A stretch of DNA of 62,573 nucleotides from Allochromatium palmeri (lineage in GTDB: Bacteria; Pseudomonadota; Gammaproteobacteria; Chromatiales; Chromatiaceae): contig NZ_WNKT01000022.1 in the NCBI RefSeq assembly GCF_009720725.1, positions 1 to 62,573 of the forward strand. Direction: 5' to 3'. Each line of letters opens with the position of its first letter. Position 1 is the first letter of the stretch. Under the pieces are notes generated by a model. It saw only the letters and a list, made by a program, of their open reading frames with translations. It was not told the DNA's origin and did no database searches. Position numbers and translations under genes: made by a program. Shown here piece after piece: positions 24,445-31,991 of this stretch.

Positions 24445-27246
24445 GTGACGACACCCTCGCCCACCCCCGATGAGCCTGCCCGCCCGCTCCTGACACTCCT
24501 GCGCGACTTCGCGCGTGAATCGCGTCTGCCCGAGCCGCGCGAGGGGCTGACGCTCGACACCCGGCTCGAATCGGATCTTGGACTCGACAGCCTGAGCCGC
24601 GCCGAGCTGATCGCCCGTATCGAGCGCGGTCTGGACGTCCAGTTACCCGATACGGCGCTGCTCGCCTCCACACCGCGCGATCTGCTGGCGCTGATGCACG
24701 GGGCGTCGGACTCGGTGGACTCCGAGAGACCGAGTGTCGATGCCGCCACGCCGACGACGGGCACGCGCCTGGATCATCCGGCCGACGCGCGCACCCTGCT
24801 CGACGTACTCGCCTGGCATCGCGACCGCCAGGGCGAGCGCGTCCATCTGACCTATTACGACGGCGACGACCGGCCGCATCCGCTGACCCATGCCGCGCTG
24901 GCCGAGGGTGCCGCGCGCGTCGCCGCCCGTCTGCGCGCCGCTGGAATCAAGACCGGCGCGACGGTCACGATCATGCTGCCGACCGGATTGGACTATTTCT
25001 TCGCTTTCTTTGGCGTGCTGATCGCCGGTGGCGTGCCGGTGCCCATCTATCCACCGGCGCGGCCCCAGCAGCTCGAAGACCATCTGCGCCGTCACGCCCG
25101 ACTGCTCGATAACGCCGGCGTGCGTGTGCTGATCACGGTCCCCGAGGCGCGCCCCGTCGCCCGGCTGCTGCGCGCTCAGGTACCGTCGCTGCATGAGATC
25201 CTGACGCTGGAGGGGCTGGACGCGACGGAGCCGTTGAACCGCGCCGACTGGGCCGATCCGAGGCCGGACGATCTGGCGTTTCTGCAATACACCTCCGGCA
25301 GTACGGGCGACCCCAAGGGCGTGATGCTCACCCACGCCGATCTGCTCGCCAACATCCGCGCCATGGGCGAGGCCATCGCCATTGCGCCCGAGGATGTCTT
25401 CGTCAGTTGGCTGCCGCTCTATCACGACATGGGCCTGATCGGCGCCTGGCTGGGCAGCCTCTATTTCGGCGTGCCGCTGATCTCGATGTCGCCGCTGGCC
25501 TTTCTCGCGCGTCCCCGGCGCTGGCTCCAGGCGATCAGCACCCATCGCGGCACGCTGTCGGCAGCGCCCAACTTCGCCTATGAGCTGTGTCTGACGCGAC
25601 TGTCGGACAGCCAACTGGAGGGGCTGGATCTCCGTTCCTGGCGGCGGGCGTTCAACGGCGCCGAGCCGGTCAGCGCCGACACCCTGCGCCGCTTCGCCGA
25701 GCACTTCGCGCCCTGCGGCTTGCGGCCCGAGGCGCTGGCGCCGGTCTATGGTCTGGCCGAGGCCGCCGTCGGTCTGGCCTTTCCGCCGGTCGAGCGCGGG
25801 CCGCGTATCGACTGCATCGACCGCGTGCGTTTCGCCGGCTCGGGCTATGCCCTGCCGGTGGCCTGTGACGATCCGGACGTGCTGGAGGTGGTCGCCTGTG
25901 GTCGTCCGCTGCCGGGCTATCAGGTGCGGATCGTCGATGAGTCGGGCCAGCAGGAGCGACCCGAGCGGCACGAGGGATTGCTGCAATTCCAGGGACCATC
26001 GGCGACCCAGGGTTACTATCGCCATCCCGAGGCCACCGCGCGTCTGATCCGCGACGGCTGGCACGAGACCGGGGATCGCGCCTATCTGGCCGGCGGCGAC
26101 ATCCATCTCACCGGGCGGGTCAAGGATCTGATCATCCGCGGCGGGCGCAATCTCTATCCCTATGAGGTCGAGCAGGCGCTCGGCGAGCTGCCGGGCATCC
26201 GGCGCGGTTGCGTGGTGGCCTTCGCCGCGCGCGATGCGCGTCAGGGCAGCGAGCGGCTGGTGATCGTGGCCGAGAGCAAGGAGCGCGATCCCGAGCGACG
26301 GGCGGCGCTGGCCCAGCGGGCGCGCGAACTGGCCACCGAGGTGCTGGGTCTGCCGCCCGACGAGATCGTCCTGGCCCCGCCGCATGCCGTGCTCAAGACC
26401 TCCAGCGGCAAGCTGCGCCGGGGCGATACGCGCGCGCGGTATCTGGCCGGGCGGTTGTTCGAGGCCCCACCGGCGCCGGTCTGGTCATTGGTGCGGGTGA
26501 GTGCACGGGCGATTGGGGGGCGACTGCGTGATGGGTTCGCCCGGCTGCCTGCGACCCTCTATGTCGGCTATGCCTGGCTGGTGTTCTATGTGCTCGCCCC
26601 CTGGGTTTGGATGGGCGTTATGCTCAGTCCACGCCTGGCCTGGCGCTGGTGGCTGGCGCGTGGCGGTGTGCGGCTCCTGCATCGGCTCACCGGCGTGCGC
26701 CTGAGTGTGACCGGGCAGGCGCAGTTGGCGGCGCTCGACCAAAGCCTGGTGCTGGTCGCCAATCATCAGAGCTATCTCGATGCGCTGGCGTTGATCGCGG
26801 CCATCCCGCGCCCGGTGCGCTTCGTCGCCAAGCGTGAGCTGACCGTCAACCCATTGGTCGGACGCTTTCTGGAGCGGATGGGGACACTGTTCGTCGAGCG
26901 GTTCGATCTCCAGCGGAGTCAGCGCGAGGGCGAGCGGTTGCGGGCGGCCTTGCGTGATGGGTCGAGTCTGGCGTTCTTTCCCGAGGGGACCTTCCGCGAG
27001 CAGCCGGGTCTGCTACCCTTCCGTATGGGGGCCTTTGCGGCGGCGGCTGAAGCCGGTGCGCCCATCCTTCCGATCGCGATTCGGGGCACGCGCGAGGTCA
27101 TGCCGGGGGACAGTTTTCGGCCGCGTCCTGGGAGGATCGAGGTCGTCATCGGTGCGCCGATTGCACCGCAAGGAGCGGACTGGGAGGCGGCCAGCGTGCT
27201 GCGCGATGCAGTCCGCGCCGTCATCGCCGCTCAGGTCGAAGCCTGA
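24445..27246 (+). CDS. Acyl carrier protein - acyl-AMP ligase - acyltransferase fusion
   Basis: This 933-aa multidomain enzyme is called from a GTG at 24445. The frame is open from 24205, but that would run into the PIN gene. An N-terminal carrier domain (about 10-80) has Ser49 in LGLDSLSR for phosphopantetheine. An adenylating domain (about 110-650) has YTSGSTGDPKGV and a downstream GETGDRAYLAGG-type core. Two hydrophobic segments near 700-725 precede a PlsC-type acyltransferase (about 750-930) with NHQSYLD (HX4D) and FPEGTF. It probably activates a fatty acid as acyl-AMP, loads its own carrier domain and transfers the acyl group to a glycerol- or lyso-phospholipid at the membrane, as in Aas-like systems. 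The start has no strong ribosome binding site and is the least sure part. Confidence 0.88.
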   Translation: MTTPSPTPDEPARPLLTLLRDFARESRLPEPREGLTLDTRLESDLGLDSLSRAELIARIERGLDVQLPDTALLASTPRDLLALMHGASDSVDSERPSVDAATPTTGTRLDHPADARTLLDVLAWHRDRQGERVHLTYYDGDDRPHPLTHAALAEGAARVAARLRAAGIKTGATVTIMLPTGLDYFFAFFGVLIAGGVPVPIYPPARPQQLEDHLRRHARLLDNAGVRVLITVPEARPVARLLRAQVPSLHEILTLEGLDATEPLNRADWADPRPDDLAFLQYTSGSTGDPKGVMLTHADLLANIRAMGEAIAIAPEDVFVSWLPLYHDMGLIGAWLGSLYFGVPLISMSPLAFLARPRRWLQAISTHRGTLSAAPNFAYELCLTRLSDSQLEGLDLRSWRRAFNGAEPVSADTLRRFAEHFAPCGLRPEALAPVYGLAEAAVGLAFPPVERGPRIDCIDRVRFAGSGYALPVACDDPDVLEVVACGRPLPGYQVRIVDESGQQERPERHEGLLQFQGPSATQGYYRHPEATARLIRDGWHETGDRAYLAGGDIHLTGRVKDLIIRGGRNLYPYEVEQALGELPGIRRGCVVAFAARDARQGSERLVIVAESKERDPERRAALAQRARELATEVLGLPPDEIVLAPPHAVLKTSSGKLRRGDTRARYLAGRLFEAPPAPVWSLVRVSARAIGGRLRDGFARLPATLYVGYAWLVFYVLAPWVWMGVMLSPRLAWRWWLARGGVRLLHRLTGVRLSVTGQAQLAALDQSLVLVANHQSYLDALALIAAIPRPVRFVAKRELTVNPLVGRFLERMGTLFVERFDLQRSQREGERLRAALRDGSSLAFFPEGTFREQPGLLPFRMGAFAAAAEAGAPILPIAIRGTREVMPGDSFRPRPGRIEVVIGAPIAPQGADWEAASVLRDAVRAVIAAQVEA

Positions 27247-27289
27247 GCGTCTGAATAGACCGACCATATCCCAGCGGGAGGGCCACGAC

Positions 27290-28387
27290 ATGAAGGAGGC
27301 ACGTTTCTACGACCGGCTCGACGCCAAACGGGTCCAATGCCGGCTCTGTCCACACGACTGCATCATTCCGAACGGCGGTCGCGGTGTCTGTGCGGTGCGC
27401 TACAACAGTCAGGGCACGCTGTTTACGCTGGTGGCCGATCGGGTCGTGTCGCGCAGTCTCGACCCGATCGAAAAGAAGCCGCTGTTCCACGTCCATCCTG
27501 GATCGACGACCTATTCGATTGCCACCGTCGGTTGCAACCTGCGCTGCACCTGCTGTCAGAACTGGGAGATCTCGCAATGGCCGCTCGATCGTCTGCCCAA
27601 GCATCTGGAGCCGGGCGAGGTCGCGTCAGCGGATGGTCTGCCACTCTGTCCGCAACTGGCGCGACTCGGCGACCGGGTGCCGGGCGAGCCGATAACCCCG
27701 GCTCAGATCGTGCAAGCGGCCCAGGCGTCGGGGGTGCGCTCCATCGCCTACACCTACACCGAGCCGACGATCTTCTATGAGCTGGCTTACGAGACGGCCT
27801 GTCTGGCGCGCGCGGCGGGACTGGCCAACGTCTTCGTCACCAACGGCTACATCAACGCGGCGCCCCAGCGCGAGCTGGCCGGCGTGCTGGATGCGGCTAA
27901 TGTGGATCTCAAGTTCTTCCGCGATGAGAGCTACCGTCATATCAGCCGCATCAAGCTCCAGCCGGTGCTCGATGCCATCGTTTGCTATCACGCGCTCGGG
28001 GTCTGGGTCGAGGTGACGACCCTGGTGATTCCTGGGGTCAATGACTCGGATGAGGAACTGCGTGAGATCGCGCGCTTCATCCACTCGGTCTCGCCCGACA
28101 TCCCCTGGCATGTCTCGCGCTTCCATGGCTCCTATCAGATGACCGATGTGGCGACTACGCCGGCGGCAACCCTGAGACGCGCGGCGGCCATCGGACTGGA
28201 GGCTGGCTTGAACCATGTCTATGTCGGCAATCTGCCCGGCGATGGCGGCGAGGATACGCACTGCGCCGGATGCGGCGTGCGGCTCATCCAGCGTCACGGT
28301 TTCCAGCTACTGGAGAACCGGATCCTGCATGGCGTCTGTCCGGATTGTGGAACGCTGGTGGCGGGGATTGGGATGGGGGCGCGCTGA
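27290..28387 (+). CDS. amrS: Radical SAM protein of the AmmeMemoRadiSam system (PflA-like)
   Basis: This is 365 aa from the ATG at 27290, which has GGGAGG upstream; the frame is open to 26954. The radical SAM cluster motif is CNLRCTCC (Cys82, Cys86, Cys89). An extra N-terminal Cys pair (CRLCPHDC) and a C-terminal CX2C...CX2C zinc-type tail match the AmrS family, which is related to glycyl-radical activases. In other genomes it neighbours AMMECR1 and Memo domains; neither is in the window. The substrate is unknown. It follows the synthetase fusion by 43 bases and may be cotranscribed. Confidence 0.88.
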   Translation: MKEARFYDRLDAKRVQCRLCPHDCIIPNGGRGVCAVRYNSQGTLFTLVADRVVSRSLDPIEKKPLFHVHPGSTTYSIATVGCNLRCTCCQNWEISQWPLDRLPKHLEPGEVASADGLPLCPQLARLGDRVPGEPITPAQIVQAAQASGVRSIAYTYTEPTIFYELAYETACLARAAGLANVFVTNGYINAAPQRELAGVLDAANVDLKFFRDESYRHISRIKLQPVLDAIVCYHALGVWVEVTTLVIPGVNDSDEELREIARFIHSVSPDIPWHVSRFHGSYQMTDVATTPAATLRRAAAIGLEAGLNHVYVGNLPGDGGEDTHCAGCGVRLIQRHGFQLLENRILHGVCPDCGTLVAGIGMGAR

Positions 28388-28401
28388 GGGCGGCGGCCTG
28401 A

Positions 28402-28418
28402 TGCACCAATCGAGTGCG
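28402..28418. promoter_or_regulatory. NtrC-type enhancer site
   Basis: TGCAC-N7-GTGCG matches the NtrC consensus half-sites TGCAC-N7-GTGCA with one mismatch. It lies about 150 bases upstream of the sigma54 start predicted near 28562, a normal enhancer distance. It sits just after the amrS stop. Confidence 0.45.
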
Positions 28419-28492
28419 AAACAGTCGAATCCGGGGCAGAAATGACGCTGATTGGAAGAGACTCAGTCACATGCCCCATCGGTCTTTGTTTG

Positions 28493-28505
28493 TAGTGGAT
28501 TGATA
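28493..28505. promoter_or_regulatory. IHF-like site between enhancer and sigma54 promoter
   Basis: TAGTGGATTGATA matches YAANNNNTTGATW with a single mismatch. It lies between the NtrC-type site and the sigma54 promoter, where IHF usually bends DNA. The flanking bases are AT-rich compared with the genome. Confidence 0.4.
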
Positions 28506-28535
28506 AAACGGTAAAAACAGCTATCAGATCAAAGC

Positions 28536-28551
28536 TGGCACTGATAATGCT
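28536..28551 (+). promoter_or_regulatory. Sigma54 promoter for a small RNA
   Basis: TGGCAC-TGATA-ATGCT has GG and GC separated by exactly ten bases and matches TGGCACG-N4-TTGCW in all but two positions. The start of transcription would be near 28562. The next plus-strand feature is not a gene but an intrinsic terminator ending at 28647. Confidence 0.6.
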
Positions 28552-28561
28552 TAATTAAAGG

Positions 28562-28647
28562 CGGCAGAGTTGAGACTTTTCCCTCTGTCTCGTTCTCTGA
28601 CCTCCTCAGTGGTGATTGCGCCCCGCCTTCCCTGGCGGGGCTTTTTT
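28562..28647 (+). ncRNA. Candidate sigma54-dependent small RNA (about 86 nt)
   Basis: The stretch from the predicted sigma54 start to a strong intrinsic terminator holds no ORF. It would fold as hairpin 1 (GGCAGAG 28563-28569 with CTCTGTC 28583-28589), a small hairpin CTGA-CCTCC-TCAG (28597-28609) that puts an anti-Shine-Dalgarno CCUCC in its loop, and the terminator stem. Together with the NtrC-type and IHF-type sites upstream, this is the layout of nitrogen-regulated sRNAs such as NrsZ of Pseudomonas. Sequence homology to NrsZ was not seen or tested. An alternative is the 3' end of a long amrS transcript. Confidence 0.55.
28620..28647 (+). terminator. Intrinsic terminator
   Basis: GCCCCGCC (28620-28627), loop TTCCCT, GGCGGGGC (28634-28641) and six T bases (28642-28647) form a textbook plus-strand terminator. 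It lies 230 bases after amrS and ends the candidate small RNA. hicB converges on it from the other side. Confidence 0.9.
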
Positions 28648-28655
28648 ATGATGGA

Positions 28656-29087
28656 TCAACCATGGTCAGATCGCTCAACGCGAACCTTAACCCGATGCCC
28701 TAGGACGCCAGCCGCCGCTTCGATTTGGTCTAAACGCGAGGCGTGGCGCAAGTCGAGGAGTCGATCGACCTGCGGCATGTGCCAACCCAAGCGGCGTGCC
28801 AGTTCAGCCTTGCGGATGCCCTGCTCGGTCATAGCCTGATAGACACCCAGCTTCGCGCACTCCAGGGCCGATGGGCGAACTGTCGGACGCCCGTTGGCGG
28901 GAGATACCTGGGGAAGCGGCTGGCGCGCGTCGATATAGAACGACAACGCGGTTTCCAAGGCATCCACAGCATAGAGCAGTGCCTCATCGATATCCTCACC
29001 TTGTGTGATGGCCTCGGGGACATCGGGAAAGGTCACGACGAAACCACCTTCCGGCTGGGCCTCAAGCAAGACAGGATAATCAAACAT
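28656..29087 (-). CDS. hicB: HicB-type antitoxin
   Basis: This 143-aa protein has an N-terminal HicB fold (about 1-60; YPVLLEAQPEGGFVVTFPDV and a TQGEDIDEAL helix) and a C-terminal helix-turn-helix (about 85-135; KAELARRLGWHMPQVDRLL). HicB neutralises the HicA RNase and represses its own operon. It follows the hicA remnant by three bases, the normal order and spacing. Since HicA looks truncated, HicB may be a remaining repressor or antitoxin without a working partner here. Confidence 0.88.
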   Translation of the reverse strand: MFDYPVLLEAQPEGGFVVTFPDVPEAITQGEDIDEALLYAVDALETALSFYIDARQPLPQVSPANGRPTVRPSALECAKLGVYQAMTEQGIRKAELARRLGWHMPQVDRLLDLRHASRLDQIEAAAGVLGHRVKVRVERSDHG

Positions 29088-29090
29088 CGT

Positions 29091-29237
29091 TTATTGCCCC
29101 TTCAGACCAAGTTGTTTCTTGATGGCCTCGACCGTGCCGGTTTTCAGCTCGGTGGCATGCATCGGCAACACCGGTTCGAACTCATGGCGACTCCAGTTCA
29201 GTCGGCTGACCTTTGGTGCGAAATGATCAGAACCCAT
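29091..29237 (-). pseudogene. hicA: HicA-type toxin, 5'-truncated
   Basis: The 48 residues from ATG 29237 match only the C-terminal part of HicA: GSDHF in place of the GSHHxF active-site strand, then VLPMHATELKTGTVEAIKKQ. The usual first 20 or so residues (helix 1 and strand 1 before the GSHH motif) are absent. The frame upstream to 29273 (MSDAVCYLAQRP) does not look like HicA and runs into the nifV enhancer at 29245-29260. The active-site His is kept in GSDH. The gene has probably lost its 5' end where it meets the nif promoter region; a short functional form cannot be excluded. Confidence 0.65.
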
Positions 29238-29244
29238 TGGTCTT

Positions 29245-29260
29245 TGTGCTAAATAACACA
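29245..29260. promoter_or_regulatory. NifA upstream activator sequence for nifV
   Basis: TGT-GCTAAATAAC-ACA is an exact TGT-N10-ACA NifA site. Its centre is about 87 bases before the predicted nifV transcription start, a typical UAS position. The DNA between it and the promoter is strongly AT-rich, which suits bending. Confidence 0.75.
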
Positions 29261-29313
29261 CGGCATCACTCAATCAAAAAACATAAATAGCTGATATATA
29301 AAAATAAAAAATA

Positions 29314-29329
29314 CGGCCCGATATATGCA
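29314..29329 (+). promoter_or_regulatory. Sigma54 promoter of the nifV operon
   Basis: CGGCCCG-ATAT-ATGCA places GG (29315-29316) and GC (29327-29328) ten bases apart and matches TGGCACG-N4-TTGCA in most positions. Transcription would start near 29340, 22 bases before the nifV ATG. The perfect NifA site upstream supports nitrogen- and oxygen-controlled expression. Confidence 0.7.
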
Positions 29330-29361
29330 TAAGCACTTGTAGTGTTATTTCGGAGCCAGCC

Positions 29362-30516
29362 ATGCCCACCCTTCATCATCCGGTCATCATCAACGATACC
29401 ACTCTGCGCGACGGCGAGCAGTCGGCGGGTGTGGCCTTCTCGCTCGACGAGAAGCTGGCCATTGCGCGTGGTCTCGACGCGCTCGGCGTCCCGGAGCTGG
29501 AGATCGGCATCCCGGCGATGGGCGAGGAGGAGCGCGAGTCGATCCGCGCCGTGGCCGCGCTTGGACTCTCAGCACGGCTCATGGTCTGGACCCGAATGCT
29601 CGCCGACGACATCGCCCAGTGCCGCGATCTCGGGGTGCAACGGGTCGATCTCTCCATTCCGATCTCGGATCAGCAGATCGCGCGCAAGCTCGGGCGCGAC
29701 CGGGACTGGGTGCTCGCCCAGATCGCGCGCAAGGTTCGCCTGGCCCTGGATCTGGGGTTGGAGGTCTGTGTCGGCGGCGAGGATGCCTCACGCGCTGATC
29801 CCGAATTCCTCTGGCGTGCCGCTGAGACCGCCCAGGCGGCCGGCGCACGGCGCTTCCGCTTCGCCGACACGGTCGGACTGATGGACCCCTTCGGTCTCTA
29901 CGAGCGTCTGCGCGATCTGCGCGCCCGCGTGGATCTCGAAATCGAGATGCACGCCCACGATGATCTCGGGCTGGCGACCGCTAACACCCTGGCCGCCGTG
30001 CGTGCCGGCGCGACTCACGTCAACACCACGGTCCATGGTCTCGGTGAGCGGGCCGGAAACGCGGCGCTCGAAGAGGTCGTCATGGGCCTCAAGCACGTCC
30101 ACGGTCTCGACTGCGGCGTCACCCTGAAAGGCTTTTCCAGCCTCTCGACCCTGGTCGCCCAGGCGTCCGGCAAACCGATTGCCTGGCACAAAAGCCTGGT
30201 CGGTGCCGGCGCCTTCACCCACGAGGCCGGCATCCATGTTGATGGTCTGATCAAGGATCCACTGAATTATCAGGGCGTCGATCCGGCCGAACTCGGACTC
30301 AACCACCGGCTGGTGCTCGGCAAGCACTCGGGCCGCCACGCCGTGCAGCGCGTCTATGCCGAGAGCCTGTGCTTCGAGCTGGACCAGGACCAGGCTGAGC
30401 GCGTGTTGCCACTGGTGCGCCGCTTCGTCACCGAGACCAAGCGCAGTCCAGAGACCGGCGACCTGCGCCGCTTCCTCGCCGAGATCGGCTATCCGCAAAC
30501 AGCGCGACTTCAATAG
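29362..30516 (+). CDS. nifV: Homocitrate synthase
   Basis: This 384-aa enzyme condenses acetyl-CoA with 2-oxoglutarate to homocitrate, the organic ligand of the nitrogenase FeMo-cofactor. The HMGL-type TIM barrel shows [16 protein letters not shown] at the N-terminus (metal and substrate site), [13 protein letters not shown] (metal-binding His), [14 protein letters not shown] and [10 protein letters not shown]. Length is the usual NifV size. The ribosome binding site CGGAG lies seven bases before the ATG. It heads an operon with a TPR gene, nifW, nifZ and nifM under a NifA/sigma54 promoter. Confidence 0.97.
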   Translation: MPTLHHPVIINDTTLRDGEQSAGVAFSLDEKLAIARGLDALGVPELEIGIPAMGEEERESIRAVAALGLSARLMVWTRMLADDIAQCRDLGVQRVDLSIPISDQQIARKLGRDRDWVLAQIARKVRLALDLGLEVCVGGEDASRADPEFLWRAAETAQAAGARRFRFADTVGLMDPFGLYERLRDLRARVDLEIEMHAHDDLGLATANTLAAVRAGATHVNTTVHGLGERAGNAALEEVVMGLKHVHGLDCGVTLKGFSSLSTLVAQASGKPIAWHKSLVGAGAFTHEAGIHVDGLIKDPLNYQGVDPAELGLNHRLVLGKHSGRHAVQRVYAESLCFELDQDQAERVLPLVRRFVTETKRSPETGDLRRFLAEIGYPQTARLQ

Positions 30517-30527
30517 GGGCATAGATC

Positions 30528-31049
30528 ATGGATCTACTGGATTTCAGCGGCGAGGACATGTATTTCGACGAGCCGGTCAGCCCGGACGTCGAGGCCCTGC
30601 TCCTGGACGCGGCACACCGCTATGGCGAGGAGGCCGCCGAGCGCAGTCTGCTCCAGGCCTATTTCCTGGAACCCAGTCATCTGACGGTACTGGTCGCGCT
30701 CTATCGCTATTTCTATTATCAGCATCGCTATCGCGAGGCCCTGATCACCGCCGACCGGGCGATCCTCATCACGGCGCAACGGCTGGAACTGCCGACCTCG
30801 TGGCGCGATCTGTCCGAAGCCAATCTGGCACAGTCGGCCCTGACGTCCATGTCGCTGACGCGCTTTCTGCTGCTCGCGCTCAAGGGATCGAGCTATCTGC
30901 TATTGCGGCTCGGCGAACCGGTCGAGGCGCTGGAGCGACTCGAAACGCTCGTCCTGATCGACACCAGCGACCGGCTCGGACTTCAGGAACTGCTGCAACT
31001 GGCGCGCTCGGCCGTCGCTGAGCATCAGGCCACAGCGCCCGCACGATGA
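30528..31049 (+). CDS. TPR-like protein inside the nif operon
   Basis: This 173-aa, mainly helical protein is 11 bases downstream of nifV. Tandem helical pairs (YGEEAAERSLLQAYFLEP, then HRYREALITADRAILI, then LGEPVEALERLETLV) look like two to three degenerate tetratricopeptide repeats. No signal peptide is seen. In Azotobacter a cysE-like gene sits between nifV and nifW; here this gene takes that place. Cotranscription points to an accessory or assembly-scaffold role for nitrogenase, but that is inference. I do not recognise a named nif family. Confidence 0.75.
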   Translation: MDLLDFSGEDMYFDEPVSPDVEALLLDAAHRYGEEAAERSLLQAYFLEPSHLTVLVALYRYFYYQHRYREALITADRAILITAQRLELPTSWRDLSEANLAQSALTSMSLTRFLLLALKGSSYLLLRLGEPVEALERLETLVLIDTSDRLGLQELLQLARSAVAEHQATAPAR

Positions 31050-31111
31050 GATCCATGTTCGGCGCCAATGACCGTTCGCCCTATCTGATTGACAACGACC
31101 CGGAGAGAGCC

Positions 31112-31450
31112 ATGACCGACGACGACTTCGAACTCGACCTGAGCGAACTGATCAGCGCGGAGGATTTCCTGGAGTATTTCGGGATCGATTACGTGCCGTC
31201 CGTGGTGCAGATCAACCGTCTGCACATCCTGCAACGCTTCCACGACTATCTCGGTCAGGTCGATGAGATGCCGGACTCGATCCAAGCCAGGTGGGCGCTC
31301 TATGCCGATCGGCTCAGCACGGCCTATCAGGACTTCGTGACGTCTGACGCCCAGACCGAAAAGGTGTTTCGGGTGTTTCGGATGCACGAGCCAAAACAGG
31401 TCGCCATCCCGCTCAATGATCTGATGGAGAGCCGCCCCCATGCGACCTGA
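31112..31450 (+). CDS. nifW: Nitrogenase-stabilizing/protective protein
   Basis: This is 112 aa from the ATG at 31112, which has a GGAGAG ribosome binding site; the frame is open to 31046. The family core is clear (LSELISAEDFLEYFGIDY, then VVQINRLHILQRFHDYL). NifW associates with the MoFe protein during maturation and protects it from oxygen. Its stop overlaps the nifZ start by 11 bases, so translation is coupled. Order and partners match nif operons of other proteobacteria. Confidence 0.95.
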   Translation: MTDDDFELDLSELISAEDFLEYFGIDYVPSVVQINRLHILQRFHDYLGQVDEMPDSIQARWALYADRLSTAYQDFVTSDAQTEKVFRVFRMHEPKQVAIPLNDLMESRPHAT

Positions 31451-31892
31451 GTATGACTATGGCGACGAGGTGCGGGTGCTACGCAATGTGCGCAACGACG
31501 GCACCTATCCGGGCGAACCGACCGGCGCACTCCTGATCCGGCGCGGCAGCACCGGCTATGTGCGTGATGTGGGCACCTTTCTGCAGGATCAGATCATCTA
31601 TTCGGTGCATTTTCTCGACAGCGACCGCATCGTCGGCTGCCGCGCCGAGGAACTTCAACGCGCCGATGCGCCCTGGACTCCGAGCCGCTTCGAGTTTCGC
31701 GATCAGGTCGCCACCCGGCTGCCGCTCGGTCTCCAGGGTCGTGTTCTGGTCGAGGCCGGCGAGGTCGGCGAGGTGATTCGGGTCTTGCGCGATCATCCGG
31801 GCGGCGTGGCCTATCACGTCCACTTCCCCAATCGCAACACCCTGATCGTGCCCGAGACGGCCCTGACCGAAACCGAGGCTCTGGTCGAGTAA
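31440..31892 (+). CDS. nifZ: Nitrogenase maturation protein NifZ
   Basis: This 150-aa protein has two related beta-rich NifZ-type repeats: YDYGDEVRVLRNVRNDGTYPG near the start and FRDQVATRLPLG...GEVGEVIRVL in the second half, each with a later HFL or HFP strand. NifZ works with NifH in forming the second P-cluster of the MoFe protein. The longer C-terminal repeat is seen in many proteobacterial NifZ. It overlaps nifW by 11 bases and precedes nifM by 99 bases. Confidence 0.93.
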   Translation: MRPEYDYGDEVRVLRNVRNDGTYPGEPTGALLIRRGSTGYVRDVGTFLQDQIIYSVHFLDSDRIVGCRAEELQRADAPWTPSRFEFRDQVATRLPLGLQGRVLVEAGEVGEVIRVLRDHPGGVAYHVHFPNRNTLIVPETALTETEALVE

Positions 31893-31991
31893 CGGCCGGT
31901 GCCATCCTGGCGCTGGAACGGATCGCCACGACGCCAGCCCAATGGAGACCTGGAGATTCCGATTGTGTCAGCACGAACTGAGCGCCCTGTC

